DNA from: Candidatus Peribacteraceae bacterium
GTDB taxonomy: Bacteria > Patescibacteriota > Gracilibacteria > Peribacterales > Peribacteraceae
Reading direction: 5' to 3'
Assembly (NCBI GenBank): GCA_028718905.1
Contig: JAQUKV010000011.1
Location: 1-48,389 of the forward strand
DNA length: 48,389 nt
Of this stretch, positions 39,203-47,226 are shown piece after piece; the stretch's first letter is position 1, and each line of letters starts with the position of its first letter. The translations under genes were made by a program, and so were the position numbers. The notes under the pieces were generated by a model, which saw only the letters and a list, made by a program, of their open reading frames with translations, made no database searches and had not been told where the DNA came from.

Positions 39203-39972
39203 AAAAACTCCACATCACCACCGGCACGATCCTGAAACTTGGAAGCCACATCATTGGTTGCGGGGATTCAACCGATCCAGCGTTCGTGAGAAAGATCATC
39301 GGCAAAGCCAAGGTTCGCCAAGTACTCACGGATCCGCCGTACGGCATCGACTACGTCGCTTCCAAGGAGGACTTCGGCGGGCGCAAGCAGCGTCATGCCT
39401 CCATCGAGAACGACCACATTCAAAGTGACGAGGAATACCGTCTCTTCACCCGCAAGTGGCTTGAGGCCGCAGTGCCGCACCTCGCCGCGAAGAACGTCAT
39501 CTACTGCTTCAACTGCGACCGGATGGTGTTCGCCCTCAGAGAGGGCATGCAGGACGCCGGGTTCCGACTCTCGCAGCTCCTCGTGTGGGTGAAGACCCAA
39601 CCCATCGCCGGGCGGCTCGACCACCATCCGCAGCACGAACTCATCGCCTACGGGTGGCATGGAGTCCACGAGCGCATACGCTGTGCCGACAGGACGGTGC
39701 TCGTCCATCCAAAACCTCATCGAAGCACCTTCCACCCCACCTGCAAGCCCGTAGCCCTCCTACGCCGTCTCGTCCTCAACGGGACGCGCACCGGAGACAT
39801 CGTCTACGATCCCTTCCTCGGCTCCGGCTCGACGCTGCTCGCTTGCCAAGAAACAGGGCGGCGATGCATCGGTTTGGAGCTTTCTCCCGAATACTGCCGC
39901 GTGGTCTGCGAGCGCTTCGAAAAGGCAACGGGGATCGCCGCAAAGGTCGTCACTTCCCCCTCCCGCCCATGA
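39199..39972 (+). CDS. DNA amino-methyltransferase
   Basis: The 257-residue enzyme has IIGCGDSTDPAF, TDPPYGIDY (DPPY at 45-48), a target region with W-V-K-T-Q-P, and DPFLGSGSTLLACQETGRRCIGLELSPEYC. It lacks the ParB-like domain of its neighbour. Methylation specificity cannot be read. It overlaps the upstream gene by 4 nt and the downstream small terminase gene by 4 nt. Confidence 0.88.
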   Translation: MKKLHITTGTILKLGSHIIGCGDSTDPAFVRKIIGKAKVRQVLTDPPYGIDYVASKEDFGGRKQRHASIENDHIQSDEEYRLFTRKWLEAAVPHLAAKNVIYCFNCDRMVFALREGMQDAGFRLSQLLVWVKTQPIAGRLDHHPQHELIAYGWHGVHERIRCADRTVLVHPKPHRSTFHPTCKPVALLRRLVLNGTRTGDIVYDPFLGSGSTLLACQETGRRCIGLELSPEYCRVVCERFEKATGIAAKVVTSPSRP

Positions 39973-40490
39973 AGAACCGGCACGCCACCCGCAAAGCGAC
40001 TGTGGAGGCACGGAAGGCACAAGAGCAGTCCTTGCTTCTTGAACAATTTCGAAAGCTGCCCGTCGTCTCTGTTGCCTGCGAGAAGACGGGAATCGGGAGG
40101 GCAAGTTATTACCGCTGGAGGCAGGAAGATCCAAAGTTCGCAACTGCCGCGGATGAGGCACTCACGGACGGGACTAACCTTGTCTCCGACATGGCAGAGA
40201 GCCAGCTCCTCTCCCAAATCCGCGATGGCAATCTCGGCGCCGTTATGTACTGGCTCAAGCATCGGAATCCCCACTACAACAACAAACTTGAAGTGACGGC
40301 GCGTCTCAAGCACGAAAACGACAACCTCACCCCCGAGCAAGAAGCCGCGATTACTGAGGCGCTGCGGCTCGCCTCGCTCACCGAGGATGACCCATCAACT
40401 TCTTCTATTTCCTTACCCCCCTCTTCTCATGGCACCACACCGACAGACGCCGCCGACTCAGAAGCTGTGGCTCCGGATGTTCAAGGATAA
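39969..40490 (+). CDS. Terminase small-subunit-like protein
   Basis: The 173-residue product has an N-terminal helix-turn-helix (LLEQFRKLPVVSVACEKTGIGRASYYRWRQEDPKFATAADEAL), then LLSQIRDGNLGAVMYWLKHRNPHY, as in phBC6A51-type small terminases that recognise phage DNA for packaging. The C-terminus is Ser/Pro/Asp-rich. The position directly before a large terminase supports the call. It overlaps terL by 62 nt in another frame. Confidence 0.8.
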   Translation: MKNRHATRKATVEARKAQEQSLLLEQFRKLPVVSVACEKTGIGRASYYRWRQEDPKFATAADEALTDGTNLVSDMAESQLLSQIRDGNLGAVMYWLKHRNPHYNNKLEVTARLKHENDNLTPEQEAAITEALRLASLTEDDPSTSSISLPPSSHGTTPTDAADSEAVAPDVQG

Positions 40491-41985
40491 AAGTCTTCGC
40501 AAGAAGACCGTGACGCTCAGTCACTACTGGTTCTTCCACTTCTACTTCTGGCACTACGTGAAGCACCAGACCGCGCCGTTCCAGCGCGAGATGTTCGACC
40601 TCACGGAGAGCGAAGAGTACTCCACGGTCGCCATCACAGCTTTTCGTGGCTCCGCGAAGTCAACCATCATGAATCTGTCGTACACGCTCTGGTCGATCCT
40701 CGGGAAGCCCGGCAAGAAATTCATCCTGCTCGTCGGGCAGACGCAAGCGCAGGCGCGCCAACACCTCAAGAACATCAAGGAGGAGCTCGAAAACAACGGG
40801 ATCCTCGGGGCTGATCTGGGGCCCTTCCGCGAGGAGGAGGATGAGTGGAGGAATTCCTGCCTCGTGATCAGCAACTACGGCGCGAAGATCATGGCGGTCA
40901 GTATCGATCAGGCCGTGCGCGGGCTCAGGCACGGGCCCTACCGCCCCGACCTCATCATCTGCGACGACATCGAGGACATGACCTCCGTGAAGACGAAGGA
41001 CGGGCGGGATCGCACATACCAATGGGTGAAAGGCGAACTCCTCCCTGCCGGAGACACGGGTACCCGCATCGTCTTCATCGGCAATCTTCTCCATGAGGAC
41101 TGCCTGCTGAAACGCCTGCAGCAGGAGATTGAAAGCGGCAATCTGCAGGGCACCTATCGAGAGTATCCGCTGCTGCGGGAAGATGGGACGTGCCTGTGGC
41201 CGGGGAAGTACAGAACGAAATCGGATGTGGAAGCCGAACGGCAGCGAATTGGCAGCGATTCTGCATGGCACAGAGAGTACCTCCTGCGGATCCTCTCGGA
41301 TGCCGACCGCGTCATTCATCCGGCTTGGATCCGGTATTACGATGAATTCCCACCCGAGAAGAGCGGGGAAATGGAATTCCGGTACGCCGCCACGGGCGTT
41401 GATCTCGCCATCTCCAAAAATGAGAGTGCCGATTTCACTGCGATGGTTTCAGGAAGAGTGTACCGGGCCGAAGAAAAGGATCTCTTTGTCTACATCCTCC
41501 CCAATCCCGTCAATGAGCATCTCACGGCGCTGGAGACACTCGAGCGGGCAAAACGGGTTTCCAAGGCTGTCAGCGGCGGGGAGAGGTCAAAACTCTGCAT
41601 TGAGGAAGTGGGATACCAAGGCATGCTCATCGAAGAACTGGACCGCGATGGCTTCGACGTGAAAGGATCGAAAGTGAAAAACCAGGACAAGCGGTCGCGG
41701 CTGGCCCTCACGAGCCACCTCATCCAGTCGGGAAACGTCCTCTTTCCGCGGCACGGGTGCGAGGAACTTCTCAACCAGCTCCTCAATTTTGGCGTGGAGA
41801 CGCATGACGATCTCGCGGATGCCTTCGCCATCCTCCTCGCCTACGTTCTCGAGGAAGGGCCGGGGTCACGTCTCGAATTCATGTGGCTCGTGGGCGGCGA
41901 CGAAGACCGTCATCCGCAGGATAATGTGAGATGGCATTCCCTTGGGGGCTGGCCGTATGAAAACATCTTAAACATGCGGTTCTAG
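40429..41985 (+). CDS. terL: Phage terminase large subunit
   Basis: The 518-residue motor protein has Walker A AFRGSAKST (71-79), a Q-rich helix (GQTQAQARQHL), Walker B LIICDDIED, and a coupling segment GTRIVFIGNLLHEDCLL. Its RNase H-like nuclease includes ATGVDLAISKNESADFTAMV and the late HDDLADAFAILLAY. These are all the parts of a working packaging ATPase-nuclease. No portal, protease or capsid gene follows; the next gene is a recombinase. The ATG at 40429 (MAPHRQTPPT) follows a C-rich leader. Confidence 0.9.
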   Translation: MAPHRQTPPTQKLWLRMFKDKSLRKKTVTLSHYWFFHFYFWHYVKHQTAPFQREMFDLTESEEYSTVAITAFRGSAKSTIMNLSYTLWSILGKPGKKFILLVGQTQAQARQHLKNIKEELENNGILGADLGPFREEEDEWRNSCLVISNYGAKIMAVSIDQAVRGLRHGPYRPDLIICDDIEDMTSVKTKDGRDRTYQWVKGELLPAGDTGTRIVFIGNLLHEDCLLKRLQQEIESGNLQGTYREYPLLREDGTCLWPGKYRTKSDVEAERQRIGSDSAWHREYLLRILSDADRVIHPAWIRYYDEFPPEKSGEMEFRYAATGVDLAISKNESADFTAMVSGRVYRAEEKDLFVYILPNPVNEHLTALETLERAKRVSKAVSGGERSKLCIEEVGYQGMLIEELDRDGFDVKGSKVKNQDKRSRLALTSHLIQSGNVLFPRHGCEELLNQLLNFGVETHDDLADAFAILLAYVLEEGPGSRLEFMWLVGGDEDRHPQDNVRWHSLGGWPYENILNMRF

Positions 41986-41990
41986 CGAAC

Positions 41991-42022
41991 GGGACGGGGA
42001 ATTGTAAATCCTCGTCCCTTTT
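41991..42022 (+). terminator. Terminator after terL
   Basis: GGGACGGGGA pairs with TCCTCGTCCC (one G-T wobble) around ATTGTAAA, followed by TTTT. It lies 6 bases after the terL stop. The T-run is short. Confidence 0.65.
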
Positions 42023-42122
42023 GCGATCTTGAGAGTTATTTAGAAGCCCCACAGGGTCTTTCAGCTGGATACAAGTGAGGTGTTGCGGCATCGCTTGTAG
42101 AGCATTCTTCCCCCCTTCCCTT

Positions 42123-43496
42123 ATGGCGACCGCAACGCTCGCTCGTCCGTCCACGGAACATTCCCACATCGACCTTTCCCCTCCGCCAGAGACAACCGGA
42201 AAAATCCGCTACGTGCTGTACGCTCGAAAATCCAGTGAAGACGATGAACGACAGGCACTCAGTATCGATTCGCAGATCAAGGCGATGCTGGAACTCGCGA
42301 AACGAGAGGGGCTGGAGATTGCCGAGGTGCGGCGTGAAAGCCATAGTGCGAAGGCATCGGGAGCGAGGCCCATCTTCAAGCAACTTCTGACCGATGTCCG
42401 CGGCGGGATGTTCACCGGCATCCTCACGTGGGCCGCCGACCGACTCAGCAGGAACGCGGGCGATCTCGGCACGGTGGTCGACCTCATGGACCAAGGGCAT
42501 TTGATCGAGATCCGAACCCAGAGTCAGCGATTCACGAACAACCCCAATGAGAAATTTCTGCTTATGATCCTATGCTCGCAGGCGAAGCTGGAGAACGACA
42601 ACCGAGGGATCAATACGAAGCGAGGCATGAAGACGCGGGCGGAAATGGGGCATCGCCCCTGCATTCCTGCCCTCGGGTATGCGCTGGAGAAGCGACCGGA
42701 AGACAAGAAGAACCGAGTCATTCCTGACCCGCTTCGTGGACCATTTGTGAAGCAAGCCTTCGAAAAAGTGGCGTACCAGCACACGTCTGGTCGGCAACTC
42801 CATCGGTGGATGCAGGAGGTGGGATTCACGACGAAGCTTGGGAGGACGATCACCCTCAGCATGATCTATCGGATGCTCCGAAACCCTTTCTACACGGGGA
42901 AATTCGAATATCCGGTCGGGAGCGGGAACTGGTATCAGGGCACGTACGAGCCGCTCGTGAGCCAGCAGCTGTTTGAAGCGGCGGGAAAGGTGTTGGATCT
43001 CGCGCCGAAGAAAGCGTGGGGCACGAAAGAGTTCGCATACACACGGATGATGACTTGTGGAGCATGCGGATCGGGTATCACCGCAGAGGAGAAGCATAAA
43101 AAGCTCAAAGACGGGAGTATCAAGAAATATATCTACTACGTCTGTTGTGACTCAAAGACCCACGATTGCCGGGAGCAATCCATTCGGGAAGATGTGCTCT
43201 TGGAGCAACTCCTTACCCTCATCGATACTATCGACTTGGACAAGGCAGGGATGAAGAAGAAGCTGCAGGAGGAGGTATCCCGCTACGAAAGGTTCTCGAG
43301 CGGGATCCTAGGGCAGAGCATGGGCGTGAAGGTGCCGAAGGTGGATGTGCGGACGTACGCGAAATATCTCCTGAAAGACGGGAAGACGGAGGAGAAGCGC
43401 GAACTGCTCAATTGTTTGCGAAATAAGCTCACCCTGAAGGACGGGAATGTCACGCTAGAGCAGACGACGGAGAAGAAGGCTTCTTCGACGCGATGA
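42123..43496 (+). CDS. Large serine recombinase 2
   Basis: The 457-residue enzyme has YVLYARKSSEDDERQALSIDSQI (Ser37 or Ser38), TWAADRLSRNAGDLGTVVDLM, RNPFYTGKFEYPVGSGNWYQG, a zinc ribbon (CGACGSGITAEEK...CCDSKTHDC) and a long C-terminal helix. It is very similar to recombinase 1 throughout the catalytic and ribbon parts but differs in both ends. After its TGA, a shifted frame continues for about 17 codons (MIHWYGVLKIIATV), hinting at a recent frameshift at the extreme 3' end. The ATG 42123 follows a C-rich leader. Confidence 0.9.
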   Translation: MATATLARPSTEHSHIDLSPPPETTGKIRYVLYARKSSEDDERQALSIDSQIKAMLELAKREGLEIAEVRRESHSAKASGARPIFKQLLTDVRGGMFTGILTWAADRLSRNAGDLGTVVDLMDQGHLIEIRTQSQRFTNNPNEKFLLMILCSQAKLENDNRGINTKRGMKTRAEMGHRPCIPALGYALEKRPEDKKNRVIPDPLRGPFVKQAFEKVAYQHTSGRQLHRWMQEVGFTTKLGRTITLSMIYRMLRNPFYTGKFEYPVGSGNWYQGTYEPLVSQQLFEAAGKVLDLAPKKAWGTKEFAYTRMMTCGACGSGITAEEKHKKLKDGSIKKYIYYVCCDSKTHDCREQSIREDVLLEQLLTLIDTIDLDKAGMKKKLQEEVSRYERFSSGILGQSMGVKVPKVDVRTYAKYLLKDGKTEEKRELLNCLRNKLTLKDGNVTLEQTTEKKASSTR

Positions 43497-43545
43497 TCCA
43501 CTGGTACGGAGTGCTGAAAATTATCGCGACTGTTGCAACTCTGAA

Positions 43546-44862
43546 CTAAGCGGATTGTGGCTTCTTCTCTTCAGGAAGAGCTACAAGCGTTGAAGAAACA
43601 CATGAGAGCTCTTTAATCTCCTGAAGATTCCCCAACTGCTTTACTTTTTCAAAAGATTTCATAACGTTCTGGCCGCCCAACCATGATTTGCCTATTGCCT
43701 CATTCCAGCCTCCTGCGGCCATTTCGATACCCTTTTGTACTGTAGATAGCCTATCAACAAATGTTTCCAGTCTTGAACCAAGCTCTTTAACAATTTTCTG
43801 AAGTTGAAGGGCGTCCGCAGAAAGTTTGAATTGCTTCCATGCACTTGCTACCACAAGAATGAGAGGAATGATCGTAGCGGGGCTTGAGATTACTACTCTC
43901 TTTGCTGCAGCATTTTTGAAAAGATCAGGATCAGTGTCGAAAGCTGCACGAATAGCTGCCTCACTTGGAATAAACATCACCACATAGGGAACTGCCGCAC
44001 TGACATACTTATCATATTCTTTGCTTGATAGATCCTTGATCCTCTCCTTCAGTTTTTCAACATAAGCTTCATGACACTTTTCCCTCTCTTCATCGGTTGT
44101 AGCCTTTTCTGATTCTAAATAGCTATCGTATAAAGGAGTCTTCGCGTCAATCGCGAGTTGATTTTCGGAATTTGGAAGCTTAAGAATAAAATCCGGCTTC
44201 TCCCATTTCCCGTCCTCTGTTGGTACCCTTTTCTGTTCAACATAATCAATTCCCTCCACAAGACCACAGGCAGTAAGGATGTTTCTCAGTACCAGTTCTC
44301 CCCACCGCCCCCTAACTGAATGGCTTGTTGTAAGCGCCGATTTAAGATGTCCCGTTTCGGTGATAAGTTGCTTCTCCTGTTCTGATAACGATTGAATTTG
44401 CGTATTGAGGCTTGAATATAATGTGGTTCTTTCGGTCTCGAATTTCGCAATTTTTTGATTCGCATCATCGAGCTTTGACGCCAACTGTGAAATAGCTGTT
44501 GTAATATCTTGTTTGTGTTTATTTACTTCGCCGGAAGTTTCCGCCTTTACCACGTTTAAATCTTTTACGGCACTTTCAGTAAATTGCTTTGCATTCTCTT
44601 GTAGCACAGTCGCAGCTGTTGCTTTGAATGTAGTACTTAACTTTTGCTCAGTGATCTGCAAATCACTAATTCTTTGTTCATAGCTGTTCTTGAGGTTCTG
44701 CAATTCTTGCTCATGTGACTGAGTATTAAGACTTACCTGTTGCTCCGCCAGAATTGCACGTTGCCGCTCTGAAGAAATTTTCCTCGACAGGAAAAGGAAG
44801 CCCACTAACCATCCGACCCCTCCACCCGCAACAAGCAACAGCGTAATTTCGGTGTATGTCAT
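43546..44862 (-). CDS. rmuC: DNA recombination protein RmuC
   Basis: The 438-residue protein has an N-terminal membrane anchor (ITLLLVAGGGVGWLVGFLFL), a long coiled coil (about 30-190), and the RmuC nuclease-like core. The core contains VRGRWGELVLRNILTACGL, KPDFILKLPNSENQLAIDAKTPL (the D...E-x-D/K site) and VPYVVMFIPSEAAIRAAF. It ends in a helical tail. RmuC limits inversions and rearrangements at short inverted repeats. The gene is more AT-rich than those left of 33 kb. The ATG at 44862 is the anchor start. Confidence 0.9.
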   Translation of the reverse strand: MTYTEITLLLVAGGGVGWLVGFLFLSRKISSERQRAILAEQQVSLNTQSHEQELQNLKNSYEQRISDLQITEQKLSTTFKATAATVLQENAKQFTESAVKDLNVVKAETSGEVNKHKQDITTAISQLASKLDDANQKIAKFETERTTLYSSLNTQIQSLSEQEKQLITETGHLKSALTTSHSVRGRWGELVLRNILTACGLVEGIDYVEQKRVPTEDGKWEKPDFILKLPNSENQLAIDAKTPLYDSYLESEKATTDEEREKCHEAYVEKLKERIKDLSSKEYDKYVSAAVPYVVMFIPSEAAIRAAFDTDPDLFKNAAAKRVVISSPATIIPLILVVASAWKQFKLSADALQLQKIVKELGSRLETFVDRLSTVQKGIEMAAGGWNEAIGKSWLGGQNVMKSFEKVKQLGNLQEIKELSCVSSTLVALPEEKKPQSA

Positions 44863-44878
44863 AGGGAAGATGGGGGAA

Positions 44879-45085
44879 TCACTTGCGGTGGTTGTAAGGA
44901 GACTGGTTCGTCGGCTCAAGAGAGACACCCAGTTCGCCTGCCTTACTGTAGATCGCATTTTCAGAGCGTCCAAGCTTCAATCCGATGACGCGAGTAGGTG
45001 TATTACCAGCTGCAAGCTGTGCGAGGCGATTTTCGTCAATTGGAGACCAATGTTTTCCAGAATTTCTAAGGCTCTTTGGGGGCAT
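44879..45085 (-). CDS. Small SANT/Myb-like helical protein
   Basis: The 68-residue product reads WSPIDENRLAQLAAGNTPTRVIGLKLGRSENAIYSKAGELGVSL, a short tri-helical DNA-binding-like fold. It ends LEPTNQSPY, an end shared by a widespread small conserved family. It is probably a nucleic-acid-binding accessory, but no role is known. It ends 16 nt before rmuC and lies 16 nt after the DUF1508 gene. Confidence 0.6.
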   Translation of the reverse strand: MPPKSLRNSGKHWSPIDENRLAQLAAGNTPTRVIGLKLGRSENAIYSKAGELGVSLEPTNQSPYNHRK

Positions 45086-45101
45086 GGTGGGTAGGGGGAA
45101 A

Positions 45102-45284
45102 TCAGACCGTCCGGTCTTCGATATTGTAGATACCATTCATCTGGGCGTTGCGGATACAGTCTGCCTTGTTCTTGAATGTTTCCGTAGAACCCCCGATGGT
45201 GCGGTTGTTGGCGGCGTAGGTTTCCCAGCGGTACTCGCCATTGCGGGCGCGCAGGAGAACGGAGCGTGTGGCTGTACTAAGCAT
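45102..45284 (-). CDS. DUF1508 (YegP-like) small protein
   Basis: The 60-residue product carries one DUF1508 unit: RSVLLRARNGEYRWETYAANNRTIGGSTETFKNKADCIRNAQ. The usual protein has two such units; this one has a single copy. The family is of unknown function. ATG 45284 is preferred because the upstream extension lies in the lexA promoter region; CATTAT ends 5 nt before it and may be the -10. Confidence 0.6.
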   Translation of the reverse strand: MLSTATRSVLLRARNGEYRWETYAANNRTIGGSTETFKNKADCIRNAQMNGIYNIEDRTV

Positions 45285-45381
45285 GTGAGATAATGGGTAG
45301 GAAATAGAGCTTGCGCAGGGTTGAAGCAAAGTGGTACCCTGTTGCAGAATCATTGTAAATTATTCTCCCATTCCTCGTCAA

Positions 45382-45987
45382 GTGCCCCAATCTCTTTCGC
45401 CCTCTCAGGCTCGCGTTCTTCGCTCCTACAAGGCGTTTTTCGACAAACATGGACGCATGCCGAGCATCAGAGAAGCCGCTGAAGATCTTGAGCTGGATGT
45501 CAGTAACGTCCACTACCACATCCGCAATCTGGAGAAGATGGGTCTCATGGCAAGGACGGGAGGACATCGAGGAGTGCGGCTGGTGAGCCCCACCTCGAAA
45601 GTCATACCATTCTTAGGGTACGTCGCATGCGGTAAACCCATCACGATTCTGGAAGAGGTGGACGAGCATGTGCAGATACCCGAGAACATGATTCTGAGTG
45701 GCTATGCGCACTATGCTCTTCGGGCGAGCGGAAACAGCATGATCAAAGCCGGTATTAAGGATGGGGATCTTCTGGTAATCAGAAAACAGCCGGATGCGGA
45801 TGATGGGGATATTGCTGTCGTCGCGACAGACGAACCTCCTTTCGAGACAGCAACTCTCAAAACAATTTATCACAAAAAGGAGGCGCTATTGCTCAAGCCA
45901 GAGAATGATGAACTTGAGTCGTACGTTGTTCGTAAGGGGGAAATACGAGGAAAACTCGTTGGCGTAATTCGCAACCTCACAAGTTGA
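45382..45987 (+). CDS. lexA: LexA-family SOS repressor
   Basis: The 201-residue protein has a winged HTH (PSQARVLRSYKAFFDKHGRMPSIREAAEDLELDVSNVHYHIRNLEKMGL) and the S24 autoprotease domain. The predicted cleavage bond lies in VACGKP, so it is C83-G84 instead of the usual Ala-Gly; the catalytic pair is S119 (GNSM) and K160 (TATLKTI). Spacing matches E. coli LexA closely. The GTG at 45382 gives normal length; a frame extends 17 codons upstream. It probably controls the local SOS response and may also affect the mobile region. Divergent from the DUF1508 gene. Confidence 0.87.
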   Translation: MPQSLSPSQARVLRSYKAFFDKHGRMPSIREAAEDLELDVSNVHYHIRNLEKMGLMARTGGHRGVRLVSPTSKVIPFLGYVACGKPITILEEVDEHVQIPENMILSGYAHYALRASGNSMIKAGIKDGDLLVIRKQPDADDGDIAVVATDEPPFETATLKTIYHKKEALLLKPENDELESYVVRKGEIRGKLVGVIRNLTS

Positions 45988-46063
45988 TGAAACATGTTCA
46001 TTCTTTGACGGTCAGGCATAATCAATCAGCGTATCTACTGTTCTCATTTATCCACTCTCAATA

Positions 46064-47179
46064 ATGAGGCCCAAGGCAATAGGTTTATTCTCCGGCGCAG
46101 GCGGCTTAGATATCGGCCTAGAGCTTGCTGGCTTCGATGTTGTGGTAGCTCTGGATTTCGATCACGATAGCTGTGAGACCTTGCGAAAAAATTTTCCTAA
46201 TACAGCAGTACTTGAGGGCGATATTCAAGATATTCCAACTAGCTCTATTTTAGAGGCTGGGAAATTGAAGGAGGGTGAGCTGGATCTGCTTGCAGGTGGC
46301 CCTCCGTGCCAACCGTTTTCAAAGTCTGCCTTCTGGAATGGCTCTAAAGGAATCGACGATCCAAGGGCTGTTACCCTGAAGGAGTACGTTCGAGTTCTGA
46401 GTGAGACTCAGCCAAAAGCATTTCTCCTTGAGAATGTCTTTGGTCTTGCCTACAAGAACAACTCGGAAGCCATGGATTTTCTGCTCGATGGTTTCGAGGA
46501 ATTAGGATATCACGCACATTACAAAGTGCTTAATACTGCCAACTATGGTGTTCCTCAGACAAGAGAGCGTTTGATTATTGTTGGAGTACGAAAAGAATTT
46601 AAGCCATTTGTTTTCCCGGAGCAGACACATCGCGCGAAGAACGAAGAGACAAACCTTTTCACGGAGCAGCTACCGCTGCATGTGACGGCTGCAGAGGCGT
46701 TTGAAGGGCTAACACACAAATGGGAAGAGGTTCCCGATGAGCTGAAAGTGAGAGGCAAGTGGGGGCATCTGCTGAAGGATATTCCGGCAGGCGAAAATTA
46801 TCTCTTTTATACAGAGAAGCGTGATCACCCGCGTCCGCTTTTCAAGTGGAGATCGCGCTATTGGACATTTCTCCTTAAGTTATCGCCCGATCGTCCCTCA
46901 TGGACAATCCAAGCGCAGCCCGGCCCATATGTCGGGCCTTTCCACTGGGAAAACCGACGGCTAACACTTGCAGAAAGAAAACGTATCCAGACATTTCCTG
47001 ACGACTTCGTGTTTATCGGGAAAAGAGGATCAGTTCAGAGGCAGATCGGGAATGCCGTTCCTGCTAAGTTTGGGCAAGTACTAGCCAAGGAGATTCTTCG
47101 TCAGGTCATTGATCGCCCTTTCTCATATCCTAAGGCAATTCGTAAGATCCATAGACCCAAGATTCTTGTCGCCTGCTGA
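46064..47179 (+). CDS. DNA cytosine-5 methyltransferase (probable modification enzyme of a SacI-type system)
   Basis: The 371-residue enzyme has the C5 motifs: IGLFSGAGGLDIGLELAGF (I), GGPPCQPFSKS with catalytic C82 (IV), FLLENVFGL (VI), NYGVPQTRERLIIVG (VIII), and RQIGNAVPAKFGQVLAKEI (X). The target-recognition region lies between about 190 and 310. It is followed 47 nt later by a SacI-family endonuclease gene, and M.SacI is itself a C5 enzyme, so GAGCTC is the likely target (inference). The gene is AT-rich relative to the left half of the window. Confidence 0.92.
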   Translation: MRPKAIGLFSGAGGLDIGLELAGFDVVVALDFDHDSCETLRKNFPNTAVLEGDIQDIPTSSILEAGKLKEGELDLLAGGPPCQPFSKSAFWNGSKGIDDPRAVTLKEYVRVLSETQPKAFLLENVFGLAYKNNSEAMDFLLDGFEELGYHAHYKVLNTANYGVPQTRERLIIVGVRKEFKPFVFPEQTHRAKNEETNLFTEQLPLHVTAAEAFEGLTHKWEEVPDELKVRGKWGHLLKDIPAGENYLFYTEKRDHPRPLFKWRSRYWTFLLKLSPDRPSWTIQAQPGPYVGPFHWENRRLTLAERKRIQTFPDDFVFIGKRGSVQRQIGNAVPAKFGQVLAKEILRQVIDRPFSYPKAIRKIHRPKILVAC

Positions 47180-47214
47180 CTCCCTGAGAAGATGAACTTT
47201 ATGAATTATTTCTG

Positions 47215-47220
47215 TAGGAT
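47215..47220 (+). promoter_or_regulatory. -10 element of the SacI-like endonuclease gene
   Basis: TAGGAT, preceded by TG, ends 6 nt before the GTG at 47227. It matches the arsR -10 hexamer and would give the endonuclease its own leaderless transcript. Confidence 0.5.
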
Positions 47221-47226
47221 GGCAGC

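Noticed and set aside
43497..43545. Second tRNA fragment or attachment site after recombinase 2
   Set aside because: I looked for the T arm and acceptor end of tRNA-Arg here and across the right part of the window and saw no second copy.
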